From NCBI RefSeq assembly GCF_014199435.1, contig NZ_JACIJP010000001.1, positions 930,001 through 994,000 of the forward strand: DNA of 64,000 nt. The letters are read 5' to 3'. Made by a program: the position numbers and the translations under genes. The stretch is from Sphingobium subterraneum (GTDB lineage Bacteria > Pseudomonadota > Alphaproteobacteria > Sphingomonadales > Sphingomonadaceae). Below the pieces are notes generated by a model. That model had not been told where the DNA came from and searched no databases. It saw nothing but the letters and a program-made list of their open reading frames with translations. Every line of letters starts with the position of its first letter. The first letter of the stretch is position 1. Shown here in pieces: positions 18,618 through 26,947 of the stretch.

Positions 18618-19357
18618 TCGCCCTGCAAAAACTCTGACATCACCCGCCCCAGCTCGGGGCGGGTGATGCAGCTCATATGCGTGCCGGGAATGGGTGCGTA
18701 GACCGCGTTGTGCAATGCGCGGGCGAGCGCGGGCGCGGAGCCATTGTCCTCATCCTCCGTTCCACACACCACCTGAATGGGCAGATCGACCTGCCTTAGA
18801 GCGTCCAGATCCACGTCCCCCGGACTTTCGAGCAAGAGCTGTGCCGCGACCGGATCGATTTTCATCGTTTTCATGAACATCACCGCCATGAAATGCGGAT
18901 CGTCGCGTTTTACGGTGTCGCGCTTTGCGATGGCATCCAGAAAGAATTGTCTGCGCCTCGCCCACCCGGCAAGGCCCTCCAGCCCCATCCCGGCAAGAAT
19001 TGCCCGACGGGGCCGAACGCCTTCCGCCAACAGCGCGGCGGTCGTGCGTGCGCCCAAGGAAAACCCCCCAAGATCGAAATCATCAAGCTCCAGCGCTGCG
19101 ATGACAGCGCGCGCATCGCGGATCAGCACCTGCGGCGGATAGGCGGCGGGATCATGCGGCGCGGCGCTCAGACCGTGTGCGCGCAGATCGGGCATGATGA
19201 CCCGGAATCCGGCGTGGGCCAGCGTCGCGGCATGGCCATATTTGATCCAGTTGACCTCGGCGCTCGAAAACAGCCCGTGAAGCAGCAGCACCGGTCGTGC
19301 GTCGGCATCCCCAACTTCGTGCACGGCCAAGGCGGCTCCGTCGAAGCCGGGAACCAT
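18614..19357 (-). CDS. Alpha/beta-fold hydrolase
   Basis: A 247-aa hydrolase with the oxyanion region LLLHGLFSS, nucleophile elbow GFSLGA (catalytic Ser) and a C-terminal GTHMSC providing the His. Substrate unknown. The frame continues upstream into the PIN toxin gene; I chose the ATG at 19357, where the family N-terminus (a domain beginning FDGAALAVHE) starts and overlap is avoided. Its stop overlaps the end of the convergent peroxiredoxin gene by 4 bases. It follows the toxin gene on the same strand and could be co-transcribed. Confidence 0.85.
   Translation of the reverse strand: MVPGFDGAALAVHEVGDADARPVLLLHGLFSSAEVNWIKYGHAATLAHAGFRVIMPDLRAHGLSAAPHDPAAYPPQVLIRDARAVIAALELDDFDLGGFSLGARTTAALLAEGVRPRRAILAGMGLEGLAGWARRRQFFLDAIAKRDTVKRDDPHFMAVMFMKTMKIDPVAAQLLLESPGDVDLDALRQVDLPIQVVCGTEDEDNGSAPALARALHNAVYAPIPGTHMSCITRPELGRVMSEFLQGD
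18638..18668. terminator. Hairpin, likely peroxiredoxin terminator inside the hydrolase gene
   Basis: CATCACCCGCCCC and GGGGCGGGTGATG are perfect 13-bp arms around a 5-base loop (AGCTC). It starts 20 bases past the peroxiredoxin stop, yet lies wholly in the last codons of the convergent hydrolase gene. No T-run follows. Confidence 0.55.
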
Positions 19358-19374
19358 AGTGATGCGGGTGTCCG

Positions 19375-19812
19375 TCAATGCTGCGATGCCTCTGTTTCCA
19401 AGCCGGTTATCAAAGACGCAAATTCCGTCTTTTCGCACCGCGTTATCAAGCGACGATCGGCCGTTACCAGTTTCGTGTCCCGGCTTTCCGCAAGCGCAAC
19501 AAACACACAATCATACATCGGATGATCGAGCGTGAGACTTATTTCCAGTGCCCTAACGACATAAGGGCGGGTTGGGAACACAGTAACAACTTCAGGCAAT
19601 GTGCGCATAGCCTCTCGCGCCTGCATGTCCGTTATCTCTCCCTTGCGCGCTTTTTTCCACAAAACGTTACCGAATTCGGCGAGCAACAAATCGGGAGCAA
19701 GTAACCCCCGAGACAGCAACGTCAGTGCTGCTGCGGTGTCGTGTTCCATTCCGATTCCATTTTCAGGAACAACCCATTTGATGGCCACGCTGGTATCAAT
19801 GACCAGCATCAC
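19375..19812 (-). CDS. PIN-domain toxin (VapC/FitB type)
   Basis: A 145-aa PIN-domain ribonuclease. It has the acidic catalytic pattern: MLVIDTSVAIKW (Asp), LLLAEFGNVLW (Glu), DHPMYDCVFVALAES (Asp) and LVTADRRL (Asp). Such toxins cut RNA, often tRNA or rRNA, and are held inactive by a cognate antitoxin, encoded just upstream with a 4-base overlap. The catalytic residues are all present, so the toxin looks functional. Confidence 0.92.
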   Translation of the reverse strand: MMLVIDTSVAIKWVVPENGIGMEHDTAAALTLLSRGLLAPDLLLAEFGNVLWKKARKGEITDMQAREAMRTLPEVVTVFPTRPYVVRALEISLTLDHPMYDCVFVALAESRDTKLVTADRRLITRCEKTEFASLITGLETEASQH

Positions 19813-20060
19813 TCGCGATGGCCGTCCCGGTCCTCGCGCACCAGGATCTCGGCAGGCGTCTGAGCGACACCAGCGGGCGTCATAGCTCGAATACGCGCGA
19901 ACTGATCCAACACTTCCTGCCGCCGGGTCTCGCTCATTGGGCGCGCCAGCTTTAACGCCTCCCGCAATTCCGCTTCCAGCGAGCGGGCATTACGCTTCGC
20001 CGCCTCACGATAATCCGCGAGCAGTTGTTCATCAAGATTACGAATCAATGCTTGTCCCAT
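19809..20060 (-). CDS. Antitoxin of the PIN toxin (FitA-like, ribbon-helix-helix)
   Basis: An 83-aa protein. The N-terminal GQALIRNLDEQLLADYREAA is an Arc/FitA-like ribbon-helix-helix, binding DNA as a dimer; the C-terminal tail would wrap the toxin. I chose the ATG at 20060, the start that directly precedes the RHH strand. A perfect 31-bp palindrome ends one base upstream of this start and is the obvious operator for autoregulation. It lies downstream of asd on the same strand. Confidence 0.9.
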   Translation of the reverse strand: MGQALIRNLDEQLLADYREAAKRNARSLEAELREALKLARPMSETRRQEVLDQFARIRAMTPAGVAQTPAEILVREDRDGHRE

Positions 20061-20061
20061 G

Positions 20062-20092
20062 CAGATATGATAGCATAATGCTATCATATCTG
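20062..20092. promoter_or_regulatory. Perfect 31-bp palindrome, operator/promoter of the toxin-antitoxin pair
   Basis: The 15-base arm CAGATATGATAGCAT, a single central base, and its exact reverse complement. It contains a TATGAT -10-like hexamer on each strand and abuts the antitoxin ATG, so binding by the RHH antitoxin would block both promoter and translation start. It begins 17 bases downstream of the asd stop. Confidence 0.85.
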
Positions 20093-20108
20093 TCATCGGT
20101 CGAGAGCA

Positions 20109-21134
20109 TCACCCCTTCTTGAGGTGCCGTCGGCCCAAAAGTTCCGCGATCTGTACGGCGTTGAGCGCGGCGCCCTTGCGCAGGTTGTCGCTGACACACC
20201 AGATCACAAGGCCGCTGTCGACGGTCGGGTCTTCACGCACGCGGCTGACGAACGTCGCATAATCGCCGACGCACTCCACCGGGGTGACGTATCCACCGTC
20301 CTCACGCTTGTCGATCAGCATCACGCCCGGCGCTTCACGCAGGATGGACTGCGCCTTCTTCGCGCTGATCTCATCCTCGAACTCGATATTGATTGCTTCG
20401 GAGTGGCCGACGAACACAGGCACGCGCACGCAGGTCGCGACCACCTTGATCTTGGGGTCAAGGATCTTCTTGGTCTCGACGACCATCTTCCACTCTTCCT
20501 TGGTGAAGCCGTCATCCAGGAAGCTGTCGATGTGCGGGATCACGTTGAACGCGATCTGCTTGGTGAACTTGTTCGCCACGGCCGGATCACCGACGAAGAT
20601 ATTACGCGACTGCTCGAACAGTTCGTCCATGCCCGCCTTGCCGGCGCCTGACACCGACTGGTAGGTCGAGACGACCACGCGCTTGATCGTCGCGGCGTCG
20701 TGCAGCGGCTTCAGGGCCACAACCATCTGCGCGGTCGAGCAATTGGGGTTGGCGATGATGTTCTTCTTCACATAGCCGTCGATTGCGTCCGGGTTCACTT
20801 CCGGCACGATCAACGGCACATCGGGATCCATGCGATAGAGCGAGCTGTTGTCGATCACGACGCAACCGGCCGCGGCCGCCTTGGGCGCATAGATTTCCGT
20901 CGCGGCAGAACCCACCGCGAACAGCGCAATATCCCATCCGACGAAGTCGAAATGCTCCAGATTCTTGCATTTCAGGATCTTGCCCGTCTCGCCATATTCA
21001 ATATCCATGCCCGTCGAACGCGAAGATGCGACAGCGGCGATCTCGTCCGCCGGGAATTCCCGTTCGGCGAGGATATTCAACATTTCGCGGCCCACATTTC
21101 CGGTGGCTCCGACGACGACGACACGATAACCCAA
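20109..21134 (-). CDS. asd: Aspartate-semialdehyde dehydrogenase
   Basis: A 341-aa enzyme that makes aspartate semialdehyde for the lysine, diaminopimelate, threonine and methionine pathways. It has the N-terminal NADP-binding VVVGATGNVG and the nucleophile Cys132 in NPNCSTAQ. It is essential for wall synthesis in Gram-negatives. The toxin-antitoxin pair downstream is separated by the palindrome and looks like an independent unit. Confidence 0.97.
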   Translation of the reverse strand: MGYRVVVVGATGNVGREMLNILAEREFPADEIAAVASSRSTGMDIEYGETGKILKCKNLEHFDFVGWDIALFAVGSAATEIYAPKAAAAGCVVIDNSSLYRMDPDVPLIVPEVNPDAIDGYVKKNIIANPNCSTAQMVVALKPLHDAATIKRVVVSTYQSVSGAGKAGMDELFEQSRNIFVGDPAVANKFTKQIAFNVIPHIDSFLDDGFTKEEWKMVVETKKILDPKIKVVATCVRVPVFVGHSEAINIEFEDEISAKKAQSILREAPGVMLIDKREDGGYVTPVECVGDYATFVSRVREDPTVDSGLVIWCVSDNLRKGAALNAVQIAELLGRRHLKKG

Positions 21135-21227
21135 TGTATTGCTCCCATTTGGCGCAGAGGTAACAGGTCCGCGCCGATAGCGGATTGTCGCCGCTACGGA
21201 AAGAGGAGAGTTTGACGCGCTTTGCGG

Positions 21228-21653
21228 TCAGCCCGCCCGCGCGATATCCACTGCCAGTCCGACCCACATGGCGAGCAACACCGCGCACGATGCGACATAC
21301 ACCAAAAACCGGGCCGGAATCGGTCCTTTGCGAATGTGGATGGCACTGTGCACCGCACGCAACGCGACATAGGTCCACGCCAACGCGACCTGTAGGCCAT
21401 TGGCCTGCCCGGTGACCATCAGCAGGATCACGACGGCAAAAAACAGCACCGGCATTTCAAAAAGGTTGGCGAGATTGTTTGCGGGCATCTCCACCGGCTG
21501 AAAATAGCGTAAGGAGGATTCCTGCGTGGCGAACGTGGTGTCCGTCGGCGGCTGGCGTTTTATCAGGGCGATGCGCCCCACATACATGACCAGCCACACG
21601 CCGTAGGTGAGCGAGACCAGCGCAAACGCTGGCCAAAAAATTGCCGTCTGCAT
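21228..21653 (-). CDS. MAPEG family membrane protein
   Basis: A 141-aa protein with four predicted membrane helices and the family-type region SSLRYFQPVEMPANNLANLFEMP (shown in part as positions about 43-65), followed by YVALRAVHSAIH. MAPEG proteins include glutathione-dependent transferases of eicosanoid and detoxification metabolism; the bacterial role is unknown. Start chosen at ATG 21653, preceded by a G-rich ribosome site, rather than at the in-frame codon seven residues earlier. It lies just downstream of lpdA. Confidence 0.85.
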   Translation of the reverse strand: MQTAIFWPAFALVSLTYGVWLVMYVGRIALIKRQPPTDTTFATQESSLRYFQPVEMPANNLANLFEMPVLFFAVVILLMVTGQANGLQVALAWTYVALRAVHSAIHIRKGPIPARFLVYVASCAVLLAMWVGLAVDIARAG

Positions 21654-21686
21654 CCTGCCCACCCCCCTGTTCAAACCGTCATGCCA

Positions 21687-23081
21687 TCAGAAATGAATGG
21701 TCCGTCCATAGGCGCTCAACACGCTTTCATGCATCATTTCGCTCAGCGTAGGATGCGGGAAGACGGTTTCGATCAGTTCCGCTTCGGTCGTTTCCAGCGT
21801 TTTCCCGATGGTATAGCCCTGGATCAGCTCGGTCACTTCCGCGCCGACCATATGCGCTCCGAGCAGCTCGCCCGTCTTCTCGTCGAACACGGTCTTGATG
21901 AAGCCTTCCGCCTCACCCAGCGCGATTGCCTTGCCGTTGCCGATGAACGGGAACTTGCCAACCTTGACGCTGTGCCCCGCTTCCTTCGCCTTTGCCTCGG
22001 TCAGGCCGACGCTGGCGACCTGCGGATGGCAATAGGTGCAGCCGGGGATGTTGAGTTTGTTCATCGCATGGGGATGCTGGCCCGCGATCGCCTCGACCGC
22101 GATGATGCCCTCATGCGACGCCTTGTGCGCCAGCCAGGGCGCGCCGGTGACGTCGCCAATAGCATAAATGCCCTCGACATTGGTCTTGCAGGTCGGATCG
22201 GTAACGATATGCCCGCGCTCCGTCTTTACGCCCAGAGCCTCCAGCCCGATATCCTCGGTATTGGGTACGATCCCGACCGCGACGATAACGTGGGAGAATT
22301 CCTCGGTGGCGACCTTGCCGTCCGCGCCCTTGATTTCGGCGCTGATGCCCTTGCCGGTGTCGGTGATCTTCTGCACGCCGGTCGAGGGGCGGATGTCCAT
22401 GCCCTGCTTGGTGAGCGCCTTGAGCATGAAATCGCTCACCTCGACATCCTCGACCGGGAGGATGCGGTCGAGCATTTCGACCACGGTCACCTTCGCGCCC
22501 ATATCGTTGTAGAAACTCGCAAACTCGATGCCGATCGCGCCCGATCCGATGACGAGCAAGTTGGTGGGCATCTCGGGCGGTGTCATGGCCGTGCGGTACG
22601 TCCAGATGCGCTTGCCGTCCGCCTTGGCGAAGGGCAGGTCGCGCGCCCGCGCGCCGGTGGCGATGATGATGTTTTTCGCGGCGAGTTCCGTCGTCTTGCC
22701 ATCCTTGGCGACGCTCAGAGCACCCTTCCCCGTGATCTTGCCATCGCCGAAATACACCGTGACCTTGTTCTTCTTCATCAGGCCCGTGACGCCCTGGTTA
22801 AGCTGCTTCGCGACGCCGCGCGAACGCGCGATGACCTTTTCAAGATCGAAAGCGGGCTTTTCCACGGACAGGCCATATTTGTCAGCCTGCTTCATATAAT
22901 GGTAGATTTCGCTCGTCCGCAGCAGCGCCTTGGTCGGGATGCAGCCCCAGTTGAGGCAGATGCCGCCCAGATTTTCGCGTTCCACGATGGCCGTCTTGAG
23001 GCCAAGTTGCGAAGCGCGGATCGCGGCGACGTAGCCGCCAGGGCCGGAGCCCAGAACGATAAGGTCAAATTGGTCAGCCAT
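21687..23081 (-). CDS. lpdA: Dihydrolipoyl dehydrogenase
   Basis: A 464-aa FAD disulfide reductase, the E3 component that reoxidises lipoamide on 2-oxoacid dehydrogenases. FAD-binding GSGPGGY is at residues 11-17, the redox Cys pair is C42/C47 in GGICLNWGC, the second GxGxxG is GSGAIG, and the His-Glu dyad lies in FPHPTLSE. It lies 51 bases after the E2 gene, so it most likely serves the pyruvate dehydrogenase complex. E1 genes are not in the window. Confidence 0.97.
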   Translation of the reverse strand: MADQFDLIVLGSGPGGYVAAIRASQLGLKTAIVERENLGGICLNWGCIPTKALLRTSEIYHYMKQADKYGLSVEKPAFDLEKVIARSRGVAKQLNQGVTGLMKKNKVTVYFGDGKITGKGALSVAKDGKTTELAAKNIIIATGARARDLPFAKADGKRIWTYRTAMTPPEMPTNLLVIGSGAIGIEFASFYNDMGAKVTVVEMLDRILPVEDVEVSDFMLKALTKQGMDIRPSTGVQKITDTGKGISAEIKGADGKVATEEFSHVIVAVGIVPNTEDIGLEALGVKTERGHIVTDPTCKTNVEGIYAIGDVTGAPWLAHKASHEGIIAVEAIAGQHPHAMNKLNIPGCTYCHPQVASVGLTEAKAKEAGHSVKVGKFPFIGNGKAIALGEAEGFIKTVFDEKTGELLGAHMVGAEVTELIQGYTIGKTLETTEAELIETVFPHPTLSEMMHESVLSAYGRTIHF

Positions 23082-23132
23082 GACAACTCCTACAACGCAC
23101 GATAGCGTACGCTGCCTGTAAAAAAGATGAGG

Positions 23133-24425
23133 TTACGCCAGCATTCCCAGCGGCTTTTCAACAAGGTCGCGGAATGCGCTCATCAGGCGCGCACCATCCG
23201 CCCCGTCGATGGCGCGGTGATCGAAGCTGCCCGTGGCGCTCATCACCGTGGCGATCTGCAGGCTGTCGTCGATGACGAACGGCCGCTTCTCCCCCGCGCC
23301 GATCGCCATGATCATCGCCTGGGGCGGATTGATGACCGCTTCGAACTGCTTGATGCCCATCATGCCCATGTTGGAAAGGGACGCGGTTCCGCCCTGATAT
23401 TCCTCCGGCGCAAGCTTGCCCGCCTTGGCGCGCTCGGCCAGATCCTTCATCTCGGTCGAGATCGCGGCGACACCCTTGGCCGATGCATCGACGACAATCG
23501 GCGTGATAAGGCCGGCAGGCAGCGAGACCGCCACCGAGATATCGGCCCGGCTGAACTTGAGCAACGTGTCGCCCGCAAACTGCACATTGCATTCGGGCAC
23601 CTGCATCAGCGAGACAGCCAGCGCCTTGATGAGCAGATCGTTGACCGACAGCTTCACGCCGCGCGCTTCGAGCGAGGCATTGAGTTCCCCACGCAGCTTG
23701 AGCAGCGCGTCGAGGCGCACATCCACCGTCAGATAGATATGCGGCACCGTTTGCTTCGATTCGGTCAGGCGACGCGCAATGACTTTGCGCATGTTGGAGA
23801 GCTTGACCGCTTCGTGCGGAATGCCGACATCCTGTGCAGCAACGGGCGCGGGCGCTTTCGGCGGTGCGGCTTGTTCAGGGGCGGCAGCGGGGGTGCCTGC
23901 CGACGGCTGTGCGCTGCCGAGATCCGCCTTGATGACGCGGCCATTCGGCCCGCTTCCCTTTACGGTGGCGAGATCGACGCCCTGCGCAGCGGCCAGACGG
24001 CGCGCGAGGGGACTGGCCTTGACCCGGTTGTCACCGGCGGGCGCGGCCGCAGCCGGTACCGCACCAGCCGGTGCAGGCGCCGCCTTGGCCGGAACGGGAT
24101 CTGGCTTGGGTGCTGCTGCCTTCGCGGCCGGAGCCGCAGGCTTCGCGGGCTCGGCGGCAGGCGGCGCGGCATTCGCGTCTTCGCCTTCTTCCGCCAGGAT
24201 GCAGATCGGCGTGCCGACCTTCACCCCTTCGGTTCCTTCGGACACCAGGATCTGCGCGACGACACCGTCGTCAATGGCCTCGAATTCCATGGTCGCCTTG
24301 TCGGTTTCGATTTCTGCGAGCAGGTCGCCGGAGGACACGGCATCGCCCGGCTTCACCAGCCACTTGGCCAGCGTGCCTTCTTCCATTGTCGGCGACAGGG
24401 CTGGCATACGTATTTCTATCGACAT
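23133..24425 (-). CDS. pdhC: Pyruvate dehydrogenase complex dihydrolipoamide acetyltransferase (E2)
   Basis: A 430-aa E2. The lipoyl domain spans about residues 1-80 with the lipoylated Lys43 in ETDKAT. An Ala/Pro-rich linker follows, then a peripheral subunit-binding domain ([16 protein letters not shown]), then the catalytic domain ending with the active-site DHRAIDGA. The lipoyl N-terminus [16 protein letters not shown] is that of the pyruvate rather than 2-oxoglutarate enzyme. The frame opens 17 codons earlier, but the ATG at 24425 gives the family N-terminus. Confidence 0.95.
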   Translation of the reverse strand: MSIEIRMPALSPTMEEGTLAKWLVKPGDAVSSGDLLAEIETDKATMEFEAIDDGVVAQILVSEGTEGVKVGTPICILAEEGEDANAAPPAAEPAKPAAPAAKAAAPKPDPVPAKAAPAPAGAVPAAAAPAGDNRVKASPLARRLAAAQGVDLATVKGSGPNGRVIKADLGSAQPSAGTPAAAPEQAAPPKAPAPVAAQDVGIPHEAVKLSNMRKVIARRLTESKQTVPHIYLTVDVRLDALLKLRGELNASLEARGVKLSVNDLLIKALAVSLMQVPECNVQFAGDTLLKFSRADISVAVSLPAGLITPIVVDASAKGVAAISTEMKDLAERAKAGKLAPEEYQGGTASLSNMGMMGIKQFEAVINPPQAMIMAIGAGEKRPFVIDDSLQIATVMSATGSFDHRAIDGADGARLMSAFRDLVEKPLGMLA

Positions 24426-24493
24426 TCGGGGATATCCCTCTTTAGCTGTCTTGTTACCTAGGGAGGAGATCTCCACCTTGACGGTTTAGAGTG

Positions 24494-24521
24494 TTGGGTC
24501 AAGGCCGCGAAGTGCTATAGA
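24494..24521 (+). promoter_or_regulatory. Candidate sigma-70-type promoter of the UspA/TMEM175 pair
   Basis: TTGGGT, 16-base spacer, TATAGA, on the plus strand, 47 bases before the universal stress protein ATG. The hexamers are near the housekeeping consensus. No experiment supports it. Confidence 0.45.
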
Positions 24522-24568
24522 ACGCACAAAGTTGCTTCCACGCTATCAAGGAACGGGGCAAACGCGCA

Positions 24569-25024
24569 ATGAGAACCTATTTGGTTATTGTAGATGAGAA
24601 TCCGGAGGCGGAGATCGCTATCCGGTTCGCTGCCCGTCGCGCCGCCAAGACCGGAGGCGATGTGCGCATCGTCGCGCTTGTCCCGCCAGCGGAGTTCGTC
24701 CAGTGGGGCGGCGTGCAGGCCACAATGGAGGATGAAGCGCGGCTGCGCGCCGAAGCCCTCGTCGCAGGATCGGCAGGCACTTTGGTGGAGGAATCGGGGA
24801 TTCGTCCCAGCATCACTGTCAAATCCGGCGAGCCGGTGACGGTGGTGCGGGAGATACTGGATACCAACGACGATGTCGCCGCACTCGTCCTGGGCGCGGC
24901 TGCGCATGGCCCGCCTGGGCCGTTGGTGGCGTATTTCACCGGACCCGAAGCGGGGAAGATGCCCTGCCCCATCATGATCATTCCGGGATCGCTCACGCGC
25001 GAAGCCATCGACCGGTTGAGCTAG
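24569..25024 (+). CDS. Universal stress protein (UspA) family
   Basis: A 151-aa single-domain UspA protein: beta strand TYLVIVDENPEAE at the start, LVLGAAAHGPPGP forming the nucleotide-binding loop (a Gly-rich G-x2-G-x9-G variant) and CPIMIIPGSL near the end. UspA proteins bind ATP or act as stress regulators. It lies 17 bases upstream of the TMEM175 gene, suggesting co-transcription. Confidence 0.88.
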   Translation: MRTYLVIVDENPEAEIAIRFAARRAAKTGGDVRIVALVPPAEFVQWGGVQATMEDEARLRAEALVAGSAGTLVEESGIRPSITVKSGEPVTVVREILDTNDDVAALVLGAAAHGPPGPLVAYFTGPEAGKMPCPIMIIPGSLTREAIDRLS

Positions 25025-25041
25025 ACGTCGGACGGCAACAG

Positions 25042-25641
25042 ATGGAAACGAACCGCGTAGAAGCGTTTAGCGACGGCGTTCTCGCCATCATCCTGACCAT
25101 CATGGTTCTGGAACTGAAGATCCCACACACCTCCGGACTGGGCGCGCTCTCCGCGCTGTGGCCCGTGTTCGTGAGCTATGTGCTCAGCTTTGCCTATGTC
25201 GGTATCTACTGGAACAACCACCATCACCTGTTTCAGGCCACCCGCTCCATTACGGGCAAGATATTATGGGCGAACCTCCTGCTGCTCTTCTGGTTGTCGC
25301 TCCTCCCCTTCACGACCGGCTGGATGGGCGAGAATCATTTCGAGCGCTGGCCGACCATCCTTTATGGTGTCGATCTGCTGCTGTGCGCGGTTGCCTATTT
25401 CATTCTGGAACGCGTGATTATCTCTGTGGAGGGGAATGATGGCGTGCTGGCGCGCGCATTGGGCAGCGACCTGAAAGGCAGGCTATCACCGGTCATCTAC
25501 CTCGGCGGCATTGCCAGCGCGTGGTGGGTCGCACCCTGGGCGGGAATGATTTTTTTCGTGGGCGCCGCCCTGATGTGGATGATCCCGGATCCCCGCATCG
25601 AACGCGAACTCAATGATCAGGACGAACTGCCCTCGCCCTGA
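25042..25641 (+). CDS. TMEM175-family (DUF1211) potassium channel homologue
   Basis: A 199-aa membrane protein. The N-terminal helix carries the family hallmark R-x3-FSD (RVEAFSDGVLAIILTI), which in TMEM175 lines the pore, and five further hydrophobic segments follow. Bacterial members form leaky K+ channels as tetramers. Its end overlaps the convergent chorismate mutase gene by 25 bases. It is paired with a universal stress protein gene, so a role in ion homeostasis under stress is plausible inference. Confidence 0.9.
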   Translation: METNRVEAFSDGVLAIILTIMVLELKIPHTSGLGALSALWPVFVSYVLSFAYVGIYWNNHHHLFQATRSITGKILWANLLLLFWLSLLPFTTGWMGENHFERWPTILYGVDLLLCAVAYFILERVIISVEGNDGVLARALGSDLKGRLSPVIYLGGIASAWWVAPWAGMIFFVGAALMWMIPDPRIERELNDQDELPSP

Positions 25642-25943
25642 CGGATATGGTCGTATTCCGCCAGTTCATACGCGATGGAGGCTTCAACCAGGCTGTCCCA
25701 CAGCGCGGCAATCACATCCGCCGGAGCGCCCAGCCGCTCGGCCTCGCGCCGGACATTGTCGATGACCTCGTGCTTGCGGGGCTCGTCGCGCACCGTGTCG
25801 CGGTCGGGCTTGATCCGCGCCGCAGCGCGCATATAGGCGAAGCGTCGGGCCAGCAGGGTCACAAGCGCACGGTCCAGCGTGTCGACGCCCGCGCGTACGT
25901 CCACCATCGTCTGGCATTCCTCGGGAGGCAGGGTATCGCTCAT
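25617..25943 (-). CDS. Chorismate mutase, AroQ type
   Basis: A 108-aa all-helical protein with the AroQ pattern: RAGVDTLDRALVTLLARRF (substrate-binding Arg), then R-x-KPDRDTVRD with the active-site Lys and Asp, then the C-terminal helix with LWDSLVEASIAYE. It converts chorismate to prephenate for phenylalanine and tyrosine. Some small AroQ proteins instead act as isochorismate-pyruvate lyases, which the context does not favour. Divergent from rpsD. Confidence 0.9.
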   Translation of the reverse strand: MSDTLPPEECQTMVDVRAGVDTLDRALVTLLARRFAYMRAAARIKPDRDTVRDEPRKHEVIDNVRREAERLGAPADVIAALWDSLVEASIAYELAEYDHIRQGEGSSS

Positions 25944-26131
25944 GCGCTCCCCCTAAAGCAAAGCGGGAACCGCTGTCGAGAGCGGAAGTCCACACAGGCA
26001 TGGGCTTGACTTTACACCCCCGCCCCGCCATAGGCCCCGCTTCGCAATTGGCCCCGCACCCCGGTGAAGCGGTGGCCCTGTCCGGTGCTGGCAACAGTGC
26101 CCGGCCAGAGCGAGGACCGGGAAAACATCCA

Positions 26132-26163
26132 CCCTCCCCGCCCTTTGGCATCCGGGAGGGCGG
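26132..26163 (+). promoter_or_regulatory. Leader hairpin(s) upstream of rpsD
   Basis: Two mutually exclusive stems are possible: CCCTCCC with GGGAGGG, or CCGCCC with GGGCGG. They end 30 bases before the S4 start. S4 is an autogenous regulator in other bacteria, so a regulatory leader is possible, but this is inference. Confidence 0.3.
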
Positions 26164-26193
26164 ACGACGTTGTAGCAATTGTAAGGACTATTC

Positions 26194-26808
26194 ATGACGA
26201 AGCGTACCAGCGCAAAGTACAAACTTGATCGCCGGATGGGTGAAAACATCTGGGGTCGTCCCAAGTCTCCGGTCAACAAGCGCGAATATGGCCCCGGTCA
26301 GCACGGCCAGCGCCGCAAGGGCAAGGTGTCGGATTACGGCATCCAGCTGCGCGCCAAGCAGAAGCTCAAGGGCTATTACGGCGACGTGACCGAGAAGCAG
26401 TTCAAGAAGGCCTATACCGAAGCCGCCCGGATGAAGGGCGATACCGGCCAGAACCTGATCGGCCTGCTGGAGCGCCGTCTCGACGCAGTCGTTTACCGCG
26501 CCAAGTTCGCCCCGACCATCTGGTCCGCGCGCCAGATCGTTTCGCACGGGCACATCTATGTGAACGGCGTAAAGTGCAACATCGCGTCGCGTCTGGTGAA
26601 GCCCGGCGACGAAATCACGCTGGGCAAGAAGGCCCGCGAGATGGCACTGGTCATGGAAGCGCAGAGCCTCGCCGAGCGCGACATTCCCGAATATGTCGCC
26701 CCCGACGGCAACGCCAAGGTTACTTATATCCGCGTCCCGACGCTGGACGAAGTGCCCTATCCGGTGAAGATGGAACCCAATCTGGTCGTCGAATTCTATT
26801 CGCGCTGA
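26194..26808 (+). CDS. rpsD: 30S ribosomal protein S4
   Basis: A 204-aa primary 16S-rRNA-binding protein that starts assembly of the 30S body. The N-terminal [17 protein letters not shown] and the S4 RNA-binding domain ([14 protein letters not shown], then [12 protein letters not shown]) are intact. It is monocistronic, as is common in alphaproteobacteria, and followed by a strong terminator. Confidence 0.98.
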   Translation: MTKRTSAKYKLDRRMGENIWGRPKSPVNKREYGPGQHGQRRKGKVSDYGIQLRAKQKLKGYYGDVTEKQFKKAYTEAARMKGDTGQNLIGLLERRLDAVVYRAKFAPTIWSARQIVSHGHIYVNGVKCNIASRLVKPGDEITLGKKAREMALVMEAQSLAERDIPEYVAPDGNAKVTYIRVPTLDEVPYPVKMEPNLVVEFYSR

Positions 26809-26832
26809 TCCAGCGGTTTAACCAGCATCAAG

Positions 26833-26858
26833 GGCGGCCTGATCGGGCCGCCTTTTTT
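26833..26858 (+). terminator. Rho-independent terminator of rpsD
   Basis: GGCGGCC and GGCCGCC form a 7-bp stem around a 6-base loop, directly followed by six T. It lies 25 bases beyond the stop. Confidence 0.92.
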
Positions 26859-26947
26859 GTTGGGTGCGATCAAGGGTCAACGCTCAGCTCACCGCATTTG
26901 CATGCAGATTAATCAAACATTATCCATCAACAGCTATGCTGGGAGAG

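Noticed and set aside
21681..23105. Long open frame antisense to lpdA
   Set aside because: Same codon-phase shadow effect; lpdA is intact and conserved, and the antisense product has no family features.
26864..26947. Upstream GTG start for the chemoreceptor
   Set aside because: It would begin at the end of the rpsD terminator with no ribosome site, and adds residues that do not look like a receptor N-terminus.
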